A DNA stretch of 64,000 nt from Xenorhabdus eapokensis (GCF_001908105.1 NZ_MKGQ01000011.1:62001-126000); one strand, 5' to 3'; numbered from the stretch's first letter, positions 31,252 to 40,942 are shown. Notes: generated by a model from the sequence alone, not told the origin. Numbers and translations are program-made.

Positions 31252-31278
31252 ATAATTGTATTCAACCTGATTTATTTG

Positions 31279-31303
31279 ACTGGCAGAATATCAATCTGCC
31301 AGT
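31279..31303 (+). terminator. Intrinsic terminator after speD
   Basis: ACTGGCAGA (31279-31287) pairs perfectly with TCTGCCAGT (31295-31303), 7-nt loop, then TATTAATTT. It sits 27 bp after the speD stop. Confidence 0.75.
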
Positions 31304-31524
31304 TATTAATTTAGAATAAAAACTTAATTGATCGACCAATAAAAAATGTTACTCACATTACAAATTCACAATTCCAAGTTGAATAATTAATTTTCATTCT
31401 CCATTATCTATTTCCAAATACTTCATGATTTTTTTACCTTAAATAAAACAACGATAAGCGCTTGCTTTATTGATTGGAGTATAAACAAGTAAAATACAAA
31501 ATTATGGACAGTAAGGAAATTATA

Positions 31525-32556
31525 ATGAAACTAAAATTTTTCTCTTCCTTGATCGTTATGGGATTAACTCTCACGGCCATTACCAGCAATGTTCAAGCAG
31601 CAGGACGGCTCATTGTTTATTGCAGTGGCACCAATGCCCTTTGTGAATCAGAAACACGTGCCTTTAGCGAAAAATACAACGTTAAAACCACATTTATCCG
31701 CAATGGTTCGGGTAGCATATTAGCCAAAATAGAAGCGGAAAAACGCAACCCACAAGCCGATGTTTGGTATGGCGGCACACTTGATCCCCACTCCCAAGCG
31801 GGAGAAATGGATCTCCTGCATCCTTATAAATCTGCCAACTTAGATCAAATCATGCCTCAATTCCGTGATCCGGCAAAACGCAAGGGTAATTACACTTCTG
31901 CGGTCTATATGGGAATTCTGGGTTTTGGTGTAAATACAGAACGTTTGAAAGAGAAAAATTTGCCTATACCGACGTGCTGGAAAGATCTGACAAAACCAGA
32001 ATATAAAAGTGAGATTCAAATTGCAGATCCACAAAGCTCAGGCACATCCTATACTGCACTGGCAACGTTTATCCAACTGTGGGGAGAAAATGAAGCTTTC
32101 GATTACCTGAAAAAATTAAACAGTAATATTTCCCAATATACCAAATCTGGTATTGCCCCTGCACGCAATACCGCGCGTGGTGAAACAGCCATCGGGATTG
32201 GCTTCCTACATGATTACTCGCTGGAAGTTGAAAATGGCGCGCCCATGCAATTAATTGCTCCCTGCGAAGGTACTGGGTATGAAATTGGTGGTGTTAGCAT
32301 CATCAAAAACGCTCGTAATATAGATAACGCCAAATTATTTGTCGATTGGGTGCTGTCCAAAGAGGCTCAAGAGCTGAGTTGGAAGAAAGGCCAATCTTAC
32401 CAGATCCTTACCAACACCACAGCAGAAGCATCTCCTATAACATTAAAACCTGCTGAGTTAAACCTTATCAATTATGACATGGAGAAATATGGCTCCAATG
32501 AAGTGCGTAAGGAACTGATCAACAAATGGCTCACTGAAGTCAAAATGAGACAATAA
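31525..32556 (+). CDS. afuA: AfuA-like periplasmic binding protein (ABC importer)
   Basis: This is a periplasmic solute-binding protein of the class first called ferric-binding. Characterised AfuA proteins bind sugar phosphates such as glucose-6-phosphate. From the ATG at 31525 (AAGGA seven bases upstream) the 343-aa product has a signal peptide ending NVQA, then GRLIVYCSGTNALCESETRAF, NPQADVWYGG, SGTSYTALATF and GIGFLHDYSLE. The last of these resembles the phosphate-binding region of AfuA. Reading from 31474 would put 17 polar residues before the leader. It heads an operon with afuB and afuC. Whether the substrate is iron or a sugar phosphate is inferred, with sugar phosphate favoured. Confidence 0.85.
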   Translation: MKLKFFSSLIVMGLTLTAITSNVQAAGRLIVYCSGTNALCESETRAFSEKYNVKTTFIRNGSGSILAKIEAEKRNPQADVWYGGTLDPHSQAGEMDLLHPYKSANLDQIMPQFRDPAKRKGNYTSAVYMGILGFGVNTERLKEKNLPIPTCWKDLTKPEYKSEIQIADPQSSGTSYTALATFIQLWGENEAFDYLKKLNSNISQYTKSGIAPARNTARGETAIGIGFLHDYSLEVENGAPMQLIAPCEGTGYEIGGVSIIKNARNIDNAKLFVDWVLSKEAQELSWKKGQSYQILTNTTAEASPITLKPAELNLINYDMEKYGSNEVRKELINKWLTEVKMRQ

Positions 32557-32669
32557 GCGCTCTAATCATCAATAAAATCCATTCAGGCAGCGAGCTATCA
32601 AAGCAATATGTGCTCGCGGCCTGATAATACGATTGACATACTCGCGTTATACAGTTTATTGGGGGAATT

Positions 32670-34733
32670 ATGTCTCATACCCTTACCTTGCAGAAAAAGC
32701 AAGGTCGGGATTCTGTTTTCTGGTGGATTATTCTGGCATGGCTGTCATTTGCCCTGCTGCCATCATGGAGTCTGGATTACGGCCTTTTTGATTCAACACA
32801 GGAAGAAGTTCTGGCAGCTTACGGCTGGCATAGCATTAATATCAGCATTTTGTGGTTTCTGCTGCCATCTGTATTACTATTGCGTTCTCGTATTACCCGC
32901 CAACACCACTATTTTGATGCAGGATACGCCTTGCTATGCGTGTTGTTCATTATCACCAGCGCAGCACTGACGGGTCGCGGGCTTGGTTATTCTACGGTTA
33001 TCCTGTTCATTTCACTAGGTGCAATTATTACCCTCGCACTGACCCGTTTAGAATGGTTGGGAGGTGACAGTTTCGTCATTGGTGCGCTAGTCGCGATCAT
33101 TGCGTTGATTGGTGTATTTATTCTGTTCCCCAGTATCGCTATTTTTATCCCCATGTTTCGGGAGGAGTCCGGCCATTTCGCGCCATTCGCGTTTATATCA
33201 ATACTCGGACAATCCCATATCCTGAAAATTATTACCAATTCCGTGTTACTTTCCGTTGCCGTTGGTTTGGGCTGTACATTCTTTGGGTTAGTTTTAGCAA
33301 TTTATACCACTAGAGTTGCCAAACGTTCAGCCATCATTGGTCGAATATTTTCTATTCTGCCAATTGTCACGCCGCCGTTTGTTGTCGGCTTGGGTGTCAC
33401 ACTCATGATGGGACGCTCTGGTTATATCACAGAATTTCTGTCTACCTGGTTTGGGTTGACCAACACAAACTGGTTATATGGTTTTACCGGGATCTGGATC
33501 GCCCAGGTGCTGGCCTTTACGCCAATGGCATTTATGATCCTGGATGGTGCTATCAAGACGATTCATCCCTCTCTGGAAGAAGCTGCTTATACTCTGCGAG
33601 CCAATCGCTATCAAACTTTTTTCCATGTTTTTATTCCGTTGCTCAAACCCGCTCTCGCCAATGCCTTTTTGATTGTGATCGTCCAATCGCTGGCTGATTT
33701 TAGTAATCCATTGGTTTTGGGAGGCAACTTTGACGTTCTAGCGACCCAGATTTATTTCTATATCACAGGCTCACAACTCGATTATCAAGCCGCCAGTACG
33801 TTAGGCGCATCATTGCTGGTCTTCTCACTCTTGGTTTTCTGTATTCAATATCTCTGGATTGGCAAACGCTCTTATGTCACGGTTTCCGGTAAATCTTACC
33901 GTGGTGATGTACAACCTTTGCCTGTTTCTCTGGTATGGGGCGTTTGCACTCTGTTGTTTATTTGGGTGGTCTTTAACATCCTGCTGTATGGCAGCATTTT
34001 CTATGGCAGTTTCACCGTCAATTGGGGAGTGGATTACTCCCTGACGTTGGATAACTTCATCAAACTGTTTGGTCAGGGAATGAGTGATGGTGCATGGCCT
34101 TCGTTATTAGATACATTGCTGTATGCGGGCATTGCTGCCCCCATTACCGCCATTTTCGGGCTATTGATTGCCTATATCGTGGTACGTCAGCAATTCCGCG
34201 GCAAGAAAGTCATTGAGTTCACTACCATGCTTTGTTTTGCCGTTCCAGGCACAGTGGCAGGGATATCTTATCTTCTGGCTTTCAATAACGCGCCATTCTA
34301 TATCACGGGTACAGCTTTCATTATCATCATCTCCATGACGATGCGAAATGTACCTGTTGGCATTCGAGCAGGTATTGCAGGACTTGGGCAAATTGATAAA
34401 TCGCTGGATGAAGCCTCTCTCAGCCTGCGAGCAGGTTCAATGAGAACAATTTTGCATATTCTGCTACCACTCTTACGCCCCGCTATCTTATCTGCCTTGG
34501 TTTACAGCTTTGTTCGCGCTATCACTACAGTCAGTGCCATCGTATTTTTAGTGACACCGGACACTCGTGTCGCCACGGCTTATATCCTGAACCGCGTTGA
34601 AGATGGCGAATACGGTTTGGCTATCGCGTATGGCTCTATTCTGATTGTGGTCATGCTAGCGATAATTTTCTTATTTGACTATTTAGTTGGTGAAGCGCGG
34701 GTTTCCCGCTCAAAAGCCCAAAATACCCAGTAA
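32670..34733 (+). CDS. afuB: AfuB-like fused ABC importer permease
   Basis: This is the membrane component of the AfuABC importer. The 687-aa product is a fusion of two permease domains. Each has the ABC-importer EAA loop: SLEEAAYTLRANRYQTFFHVFIP (about residues 298-320) and SLDEASLSLRAGSMRTILHILLP (about 577-600). There are many membrane segments in total. A single fused permease is typical of AfuB/FbpB relatives. It follows afuA by 113 bp and precedes afuC by 15 bp. Confidence 0.87.
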   Translation: MSHTLTLQKKQGRDSVFWWIILAWLSFALLPSWSLDYGLFDSTQEEVLAAYGWHSINISILWFLLPSVLLLRSRITRQHHYFDAGYALLCVLFIITSAALTGRGLGYSTVILFISLGAIITLALTRLEWLGGDSFVIGALVAIIALIGVFILFPSIAIFIPMFREESGHFAPFAFISILGQSHILKIITNSVLLSVAVGLGCTFFGLVLAIYTTRVAKRSAIIGRIFSILPIVTPPFVVGLGVTLMMGRSGYITEFLSTWFGLTNTNWLYGFTGIWIAQVLAFTPMAFMILDGAIKTIHPSLEEAAYTLRANRYQTFFHVFIPLLKPALANAFLIVIVQSLADFSNPLVLGGNFDVLATQIYFYITGSQLDYQAASTLGASLLVFSLLVFCIQYLWIGKRSYVTVSGKSYRGDVQPLPVSLVWGVCTLLFIWVVFNILLYGSIFYGSFTVNWGVDYSLTLDNFIKLFGQGMSDGAWPSLLDTLLYAGIAAPITAIFGLLIAYIVVRQQFRGKKVIEFTTMLCFAVPGTVAGISYLLAFNNAPFYITGTAFIIIISMTMRNVPVGIRAGIAGLGQIDKSLDEASLSLRAGSMRTILHILLPLLRPAILSALVYSFVRAITTVSAIVFLVTPDTRVATAYILNRVEDGEYGLAIAYGSILIVVMLAIIFLFDYLVGEARVSRSKAQNTQ

Positions 34734-34748
34734 TCACGGAGTGACGAT

Positions 34749-35804
34749 ATGACACAGCAATATTTTGTCGAATTAAAAAATGTGACCAAAAAATTCGGGA
34801 ATAACACCGTGATCGATTCGCTGAATTTAGCCATTCCACAAGGGCACATGGTGACTTTGCTGGGGCCATCTGGATGCGGTAAAACGACAGTACTAAGGCT
34901 GGTGGCAGGGCTGGAAAAACCAACAGAGGGCGATATTTTCATCGATAGTGAAGATGTTACCGACCGTTCTATTCAACAACGGGATATTTGTATGGTATTT
35001 CAGTCTTATGCCCTTTTTCCGCATATGTCATTGGGGGAAAATATCGGTTATGGGCTGAAAATGCTGGGACGGCCAAAAGCAGAGATCCGCCAACGTGTTA
35101 AGGAAGCATTAGAATTAGTCGATTTGGTTGGTTTTGAAGATCGCTATGTTGACCAAATATCAGGTGGGCAACAACAACGTGTTGCTTTGGCACGCGCGCT
35201 TATCCTCAAACCCAAAGTACTGTTATTCGATGAGCCATTGAGTAACCTTGATGCCAACTTACGCCGCAATATGCGTGAGAAAATCCGCGAGTTACAGCAA
35301 CAATTTAATATCACTTCACTCTATGTAACCCATGATCAAAGTGAAGCCTTTGCCGTTTCTGATACAGTTTTAGTAATGAATAAGGGTAAGATCATGCAGA
35401 TGGGTTCACCACAAACTTTATATCGCCAACCTACCTCAAAATTTATGGCAAATTTCATGGGAGACGCCAATATTTTTCCTGCCACATTAGGGACGGATTA
35501 TGTGGAAATTTTCCAATATCGCCTGCCTCGTCCAGCCGATTTTACCACAATGCAGACATCAACCACCGTTGGCGTTCGCCCTGAGGCTATTACCTTAAAC
35601 TTGCAAGGCAGTGAAAGCCAGCGCTGTAAGGTCAATCATGTCGCCTATATGGGGGCACAATATGAAGTCATCGTTGACTGGCGTGGACAAACGCTACTAC
35701 TGCAAGTCAATGCCACTCAACGGCAACCAAAAGTTGGTGAGGATTATTATCTGGAGATTCATCCGATTGGGATGTTTGTTTTGGATGAGAAGATACAAGA
35801 TTAG
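34749..35804 (+). CDS. afuC: AfuC-like ABC importer ATPase
   Basis: The ATPase of the AfuABC importer has 351 aa. It shows Walker [10 protein letters not shown] (about residue 38), Q-loop [12 protein letters not shown], signature [15 protein letters not shown], Walker [17 protein letters not shown] and the switch His in [12 protein letters not shown]-terminal TOBE-type regulatory domain contains [10 protein letters not shown]. The gene is close to the spermidine pair but ends at its own hairpin, so it belongs to the afu operon only. Confidence 0.88.
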   Translation: MTQQYFVELKNVTKKFGNNTVIDSLNLAIPQGHMVTLLGPSGCGKTTVLRLVAGLEKPTEGDIFIDSEDVTDRSIQQRDICMVFQSYALFPHMSLGENIGYGLKMLGRPKAEIRQRVKEALELVDLVGFEDRYVDQISGGQQQRVALARALILKPKVLLFDEPLSNLDANLRRNMREKIRELQQQFNITSLYVTHDQSEAFAVSDTVLVMNKGKIMQMGSPQTLYRQPTSKFMANFMGDANIFPATLGTDYVEIFQYRLPRPADFTTMQTSTTVGVRPEAITLNLQGSESQRCKVNHVAYMGAQYEVIVDWRGQTLLLQVNATQRQPKVGEDYYLEIHPIGMFVLDEKIQD

Positions 35805-35883
35805 CGCTAACAATCCGATTGTAAGATAACCCAATTTACCGTGTTTGTTAGACTCTTTTAGAAACAAATTCTACAACACCAGA

Positions 35884-35907
35884 CTCCTGCGGCAATTACC
35901 GCAGGAG
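35884..35907 (+). terminator. Hairpin after afuC
   Basis: CTCCTGCGG (35884-35892) pairs perfectly with CCGCAGGAG (35899-35907), 6-nt loop, followed by ATTGTTTAT. It ends the afu transcript. The stop codon of a small minus-strand frame lies in the loop. Confidence 0.75.
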
Positions 35908-36042
35908 ATTGTTTATCCAATCGAATTCTTCGACAAACCAAAGATATAAATCACCTGTTCTGTCTATCAACTCATCAATAAACCCGGTAAAATCGTCTAT
36001 GCTTTCTGGGTATACCACACCACAAAAGACCATTAATCTCAT
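35896..36042 (-). CDS. Candidate 48-aa small protein or gene fragment
   Basis: The frame begins MRLMVFCGVVYPESIDDF and ends with DLYLWFVEEFDWINNLLR followed by TAA inside the hairpin loop. The acidic, aromatic-rich composition is protein-like and resembles the C terminus of a small immunity-type protein, but I cannot name a family. The ribosome binding site is weak (AGAGA). It could be the last part of a degraded gene or chance. Confidence 0.25.
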   Translation of the reverse strand: MRLMVFCGVVYPESIDDFTGFIDELIDRTGDLYLWFVEEFDWINNLLR

Positions 36043-36066
36043 TTCTCTAATAAATAGGTTTTACTA

Positions 36067-37407
36067 ATGCATCAGTCTGATGTTGTTGATCGCTCTCTTT
36101 TTTCATTAAGTTGGCCGATTTTCATTGATATCTTTCTGCATATGGCGACGTTATTAATCAATACATACATGGTCAGCCATATTTCTTCTTCTTATCTTGC
36201 TGCAATGGGAGTGGGTAATCATGTTTTTGATCTTTTTATTACAATTTTTAACTTCATCAGCGTAGGTTGCAGCGTTGTCATCGCACAATATCTGGGATCA
36301 GGAAAACGCGATAAGGCCAGTCAGGCGATTCATATTTCCATCGCCTTTAATTTTGTGCTGGGTTTTAGTTGTGCACTGATCACAGTGTTCTTCGGTTATA
36401 AAATCCTGCATATCATGAACCTGCCTGAAAATCTGATGGAAGATGGCTTCGCTTATCTGCATGTTCTTGGTATCTGTCTGATACCCGAAGCAATTTCGAT
36501 TATTCTTGCGGCCTGTATGCGGGTTTATGGCAAGTCGAAATCGGCCATGTATGTCACGTTGATTGCCAACTTGCTTACCATTGTCGGCAATATGATCGTG
36601 CTGTATGGGTTCTTTGGATTGCCTCAATATGGACTTGAGGGCGTAGCGTGGTCTACGGTATTTGGCCGCACTGTTGCTGTCATTTTGCTCTGTGGATTAC
36701 TATTTTGTGGTTTGAAGATCAAGTTCGAGCCTAAATTACTCGTGAACTGGTCTAAGAATATGTTGGGCAAAATCCTGCATATCGGCTTACCCGCCGCGGG
36801 TGAAAATTTGGTGTGGATCCTGCAATATATGACTGCACAGGCGTTTATCGGCCTGATGGGTGAAATGTCTCTGGCTGCGCAAACGCTGTACTTCCAGCTA
36901 TCTCTGTTCATTATGTTGTTTGGTATCTCTATCAGCATTGGCAATGAGATTATGGTTGGTCACCTTGTTGGGGCAAAGCGTTTTGAAGATGCCTATCTTC
37001 GGGGGCTGAAGAGCCTGAAAATTGGTGTGATTGTTACAGTAGGCATCGTCTTGGCATTCTGGATTTTCAGAGAACCGCTTCTCTATGTCATGACGGAAGA
37101 TCAGAAAATTGTTGAACTTCTTCTGCCGTTGTTCCTGCTTTCGGTCTTTTTAGAACCAGGACGCACGTTCAACATTGTGATGGTCAATGCCCTGCGTGCT
37201 TCTGGTGATGCCCGTTTTCCACTCTATACCGCGTTAATTTGTATGTGGGGAATATCTATTCCCGTCGGATATTTTCTGGGGATTACCATGGGTATGGGTC
37301 TCTTGGGGATCTGGATAGGATTCTTCTGCGACGAGTGGATACGTGGATTAGTGAATGCCTGGCGTTGGAAGTCTAAAAAATGGCAAACCAAGCGATTAGA
37401 TGTCTAA
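36067..37407 (+). CDS. MATE family multidrug efflux transporter
   Basis: This is a cation-coupled exporter of toxic organic compounds in the inner membrane. The 446-aa product has about twelve membrane segments and the two-fold MATE architecture. It begins with SLSWPIFIDIFLHMATLLINTYMV. AMGVGNHVFDL, VAQYLGSG-like VVIAQYLGSGKRD, and a second repeat starting GKILHIGLPAAGENLVW follow. I cannot assign it to NorM or DinF specifically. Upstream ribosome binding is TAGG nine bases before the ATG. It stands alone, with a strong terminator after it. Confidence 0.88.
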   Translation: MHQSDVVDRSLFSLSWPIFIDIFLHMATLLINTYMVSHISSSYLAAMGVGNHVFDLFITIFNFISVGCSVVIAQYLGSGKRDKASQAIHISIAFNFVLGFSCALITVFFGYKILHIMNLPENLMEDGFAYLHVLGICLIPEAISIILAACMRVYGKSKSAMYVTLIANLLTIVGNMIVLYGFFGLPQYGLEGVAWSTVFGRTVAVILLCGLLFCGLKIKFEPKLLVNWSKNMLGKILHIGLPAAGENLVWILQYMTAQAFIGLMGEMSLAAQTLYFQLSLFIMLFGISISIGNEIMVGHLVGAKRFEDAYLRGLKSLKIGVIVTVGIVLAFWIFREPLLYVMTEDQKIVELLLPLFLLSVFLEPGRTFNIVMVNALRASGDARFPLYTALICMWGISIPVGYFLGITMGMGLLGIWIGFFCDEWIRGLVNAWRWKSKKWQTKRLDV

Positions 37408-37436
37408 TTAAAAAATAACAGTAAAAATAAGTGTAA

Positions 37437-37466
37437 AAAATGCCGCAACTCTGCTTGCGGCATTTT
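37437..37466 (+). terminator. Intrinsic terminator after the MATE gene
   Basis: A perfect 12-bp stem (AAAATGCCGCAA at 37437-37448 with TTGCGGCATTTT at 37455-37466), 6-nt loop, then AATTT. Strong. Confidence 0.9.
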
Positions 37467-37889
37467 AATTTCATAAAACAAATTAGGTCACTTAATTTCA
37501 GGCAAAATATAAATCACAATTTTTATTTATAATCTTACTAATTCTAATGAAATAGAATTTAATTTTATCAATGACACTGTTTCATTAATTTCTATTATCC
37601 TAAAATGATAGCAAAAGAAAGCTTGCTCATTAGAGACTGATTTTCTTTTATTTCTTATCAGAAAACAGGATTAAACTATGTACCATCCCCTTTAACCAGT
37701 AAAAAATTCTAGATTAATCCCCTAAACTGCCGCATAATATTAACAATAAGAAGGACTTAATTCTAACAAGGTGTTTTCAACAATTTTCTTTTTTTGCACA
37801 ATTTCCCTTTGCAATTTCTTCTTCATGAAGCAGTTGTTCTCCTTGAAATCATTGACTATCAGCACACGATAATTCACTTACTAAAAGAT
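37467..37889. other. AT-rich upstream region of the cyuP-like gene
   Basis: About 420 bp separate the MATE terminator from the permease start. The region is AT-rich with an open but unconserved frame from 37794 that reads into the permease (MHNFPLQFLL...). Homology starts later, so this is probably 5' leader. I see no clear operator. Confidence 0.5.
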
Positions 37890-39215
37890 ATGAAAACAGC
37901 AACAAAAAACAATAATGTCACGCCACAGTTATCTCCATCAGCCAAACGCGCTAACATGACAGAGGAGGAATGGAAAAAAGCCATAAAATTTGACCATACC
38001 GATATTGGCTGGGTCATTATGAGTATTGGCATGGCAATCGGGGCTGGAATTGTTTTCTTGCCTGTTCAGGTTGGGTTGATGGGATTGTGGGTTTTTCTGC
38101 TCTCTTCCATTATTGGCTATCCTGCCATGTATCTCTTTCAGCGACTCTTTATCAATACCCTTGCAGAATCACCAGAATGCAAAGATTATCCTAGTGTTAT
38201 CAGTGGTTACCTTGGTAAAAACTGGGGAATTCTGCTAGGTGTACTCTACTTCATTATGCTGGTGATCTGGATGTTTGTTTACTCCACCGCGATAACCAAT
38301 GACAGTGCTTCTTACTTGCAAACATTTGGGGTCACCGATGAATTAATGTCGAAAAATCCACTGTATGGATTGGTATTAATCTGTGTATTAGTGGCTATCT
38401 CTTCCCGCGGTGAGAAATTACTGTTCAAAATATCCAGCCTGATGGTTATAACAAAGTTATTTGTTATTGCAGTATTAGGGTTTTCCATGATCGGTATGTG
38501 GCATCTTTACAATATCGGCGCATTGCCTCCCCTGGATCTATTGCTGAAGAAAGCCATCATCACATTACCTTTTACGCTCACATCTATCCTGTTTATCCAA
38601 ACACTTAGCCCAATGGTGATTTCTTATCGCAATCGGGAGAATAACCGTGAAGTTGCCCGTCACAAGGCATTGCGAGCCATGAACATTGCCTTTGGTATCC
38701 TGTTTTGTACGGTATTTTTCTATGCCATCTCTTTTACGCTGGCAATGGGACATGACGAAGCGCTCAAAGCCTATGAACAGAATATTTCAGCACTCGCAAT
38801 TGCTGCTCAGTTCTTTCCTGGCGGCTGGGTTATTGCCGTCAGTATTATGCTCAATGTCTTTGCCGTGATGACTGCCTTTTTTGGTGTTTACCTGGGCTTT
38901 CGCGAGGCCAGTCAAGGAATTGCCATTAATGTTCTTAGTCGCCTGATGCCTGCCGAAAAGATCAATGAAAAATGGGTTCAAAGAGGCATCATAGTTTTTG
39001 CCATCTTATTGGCATGGAGTGCGATCCTTCTGAATGCCCCAGTATTGAGCTTTACTTCTCTTTGTAGCCCAATATTTGGCATCGTTGGCTGCCTCATTCC
39101 GGCTTATTTGGTCTACAAAGTCCCTGGCCTGCGTCATTACAAAGGGATTTCGCTCATCTTGATCATCTTTACTGGGATCTTGCTATGTGTTTCTCCTTTC
39201 CTGGCCTTCTCCTGA
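37890..39215 (+). CDS. Serine/cysteine-type amino acid permease (YhaO/CyuP/DlsT-like)
   Basis: This is an inner-membrane permease of the hydroxy/aromatic amino acid family. The 441-aa product from the ATG at 37890 aligns along its whole length with E. coli YhaO (443 aa), called CyuP or DlsT. It has KFDHTDIGWVIMSIGMAIGAG, SPECKDYPSVISGYLGKNWG, ITNDSASYL, and ends CVSPFLAFS. It has about eleven membrane segments. In E. coli it is paired with yhaM (cyuA), a cysteine desulfidase; no such partner is here. Substrate (serine, cysteine or threonine) is inferred. A strong hairpin follows. Confidence 0.88.
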   Translation: MKTATKNNNVTPQLSPSAKRANMTEEEWKKAIKFDHTDIGWVIMSIGMAIGAGIVFLPVQVGLMGLWVFLLSSIIGYPAMYLFQRLFINTLAESPECKDYPSVISGYLGKNWGILLGVLYFIMLVIWMFVYSTAITNDSASYLQTFGVTDELMSKNPLYGLVLICVLVAISSRGEKLLFKISSLMVITKLFVIAVLGFSMIGMWHLYNIGALPPLDLLLKKAIITLPFTLTSILFIQTLSPMVISYRNRENNREVARHKALRAMNIAFGILFCTVFFYAISFTLAMGHDEALKAYEQNISALAIAAQFFPGGWVIAVSIMLNVFAVMTAFFGVYLGFREASQGIAINVLSRLMPAEKINEKWVQRGIIVFAILLAWSAILLNAPVLSFTSLCSPIFGIVGCLIPAYLVYKVPGLRHYKGISLILIIFTGILLCVSPFLAFS

Positions 39216-39285
39216 CATGGGTATGATTAAAAAATCAATGTTTAAGAACATCAATTACGATCAGCTTTATTATTAAGACTTACTC

Positions 39286-39328
39286 AATGCGCCATAAATT
39301 TCCATTATTCATGGATATAAGGCGCATT
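39286..39328 (+). terminator. Intrinsic terminator after the YhaO-like permease
   Basis: AATGCGCC (39286-39293) pairs with GGCGCATT (39321-39328). Inner complementary bits ATA/TAT and TCCAT/ATGGA extend the stem, and TTTT follows. Confidence 0.8.
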
Positions 39329-40118
39329 TTTACACCCCATCAACTTCTCTGCAAAATCTACGGAATTCATTAAATAATTCTTTTAATTATGACACTATAT
39401 TTAATTAATCATAAAAAAATATCTATTTAATTAAATTTCACAAACAGCCCAAAAAACAACCAACACTCTAACTTCAAAACAGGAAATGATAAATTATAGA
39501 AACTATAACTAATGTTAGTAAATTGATTAAAATGCTTCCTCTAACCTAATGTTATTTTACATATTATTTCTGATTCATCCGAAAAAACCCTAATTTTAAT
39601 CCAAAAATCACAAATATTCAGAATAAAAATCTAATAAAAAGAAAAAATAAAAATTTTATTTCAATAACATCAAATAGCAGTTAATTTTCAATCAATAATA
39701 AGGCATTATGTAAACAGCTTAGATAAATCATTTACTTTTTCCACTAAATGCAGTAAAAAGACAAACTCAATACACTTAAATGGATTTTTAAAAGAATAAA
39801 AAACTAAAAAGCAAACCAGGCTAAATGATTAGTTGTAAAGTTCAATAGAGTTGTTTTTATGTATGGAATTCTATTTATGATTGCCTCATTCTGTGTATCA
39901 GAATCACATAGCACGTATTTATACGATTTCAATTAGCATTTTCATTAAAAATAAGACAAAAATAAGCGGCAAATTTTTTTATTTGCTGTATTCCAATTAA
40001 TTCAATCTGGTATTTGGCTAATCATATTTAAAAAACATTAATGTTTTATTGCATTCGATTGGCTTAAATACCTTGCTATCACAATTCATCTCTCTGATTT
40101 CATAGGAATGATAATTTC
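39329..40118. other. Very AT-rich 790-bp gene desert upstream of the recombinase
   Basis: No convincing gene is seen. It contains two direct copies of TATTTAATTAA (39398-39408 and 39424-39434), a GCAAAT/ATTTGC hairpin with a T6 loop (39969-39986), and a nested dyad of about 64 bp. That dyad has outer GGTATTT (40009-40015) and AAATACC (40066-40072) arms and an inner 16-bp palindrome AAAACATTAATGTTTT (40032-40047). The composition is that of H-NS-bound, horizontally acquired DNA. I did not find the long inverted repeats of a fim-type invertible promoter by eye. Confidence 0.55.
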
Positions 40119-40682
40119 ATGAAGCAACGTAAGTTTTTAACCCGATACGAAATAGACGCAATTTTGGCAGCAACAAGACAAGGACGTCACGCTGAGCGGG
40201 ATTACTGCATGCTATTAATGTGTTTTATTCATGGCTTTAGGGTAAGTGAACTATGTAATCTGCGCCTATCTGATCTCGATTTAAATTCAGCAATTATTCA
40301 CATCAGACGGTTAAAAGGTGGGCTTTCAACCACACATCCTTTAATTCCAGAGGAAATGGAAGCGTTAAATAAATGGCTAAATATTCGCCAAAAATGGCGG
40401 GAAGCTGATTCTCCGTGGGTCTTTCTCTCTCAAAAATCCGGTCATGTTTCACGGCAACAAGTTTATGGATTATTAAAACGTTATGGGAAGCAGGCATCTG
40501 TCAGTGTTTCGCCACATCCACATATGTTAAGACACGCTTGTGGTTATGCTTTGGCCGATCTAGGGCGCGATACCCGCTTGATTCAAGACTATCTTGGACA
40601 CCGCAATATTTCACATACCGTCATTTATACCGCCAGTAATGTGAAACGTTTTTCCAGAATTTGGGAGTCTCACTCTAAATAA
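40119..40682 (+). CDS. FimB/MrpI-type tyrosine recombinase, orphan
   Basis: This is a short site-specific recombinase of the kind that inverts promoters of fimbrial or surface operons. The 187-aa product has the complete catalytic set: Arg41 (HGFRVSEL), Lys66 (RRLKGG), His135 and Arg138 (HPHMLRHACG), His161 (LGHRN) and Tyr170 (IYTAS). The length equals FimB/FimE/MrpI, which lack the N-terminal arm-binding domain. No fimbrial, phage or other surface gene is adjacent, and no inverted repeat pair was found. It may act on a distant switch or on a local one I missed. AGGAA lies upstream of the ATG (about 12 bases). Confidence 0.88.
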   Translation: MKQRKFLTRYEIDAILAATRQGRHAERDYCMLLMCFIHGFRVSELCNLRLSDLDLNSAIIHIRRLKGGLSTTHPLIPEEMEALNKWLNIRQKWREADSPWVFLSQKSGHVSRQQVYGLLKRYGKQASVSVSPHPHMLRHACGYALADLGRDTRLIQDYLGHRNISHTVIYTASNVKRFSRIWESHSK

Positions 40683-40729
40683 CGATGTTATTTTTCTGCT
40701 GTTTTCACTGACATAATCTGTTATTGCAA

Positions 40730-40759
40730 CAATCTCCACAAATTAATTAGTGGAGATTG
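40730..40759 (+). terminator. Hairpin after the orphan recombinase
   Basis: CAATCTCCAC (40730-40739) pairs perfectly with GTGGAGATTG (40750-40759) around a 10-nt loop, 47 bp after the stop. There is no T-run, so efficiency is uncertain. Confidence 0.6.
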
Positions 40760-40942
40760 CCGACAGATAAAATAGACAATACTATGAATACCTAAGATAA
40801 ATTACTATTTTTTACGCATGACAAACTTAACTTGTAAATATATTTTATTTTTATTGTTTTTCATTTGTTAATGCGACAAGTTAGTTCTTTAAAAATATTT
40901 AAGTCTAACGGGTAAATATATAAATTAAACTTCTATTTAAAC

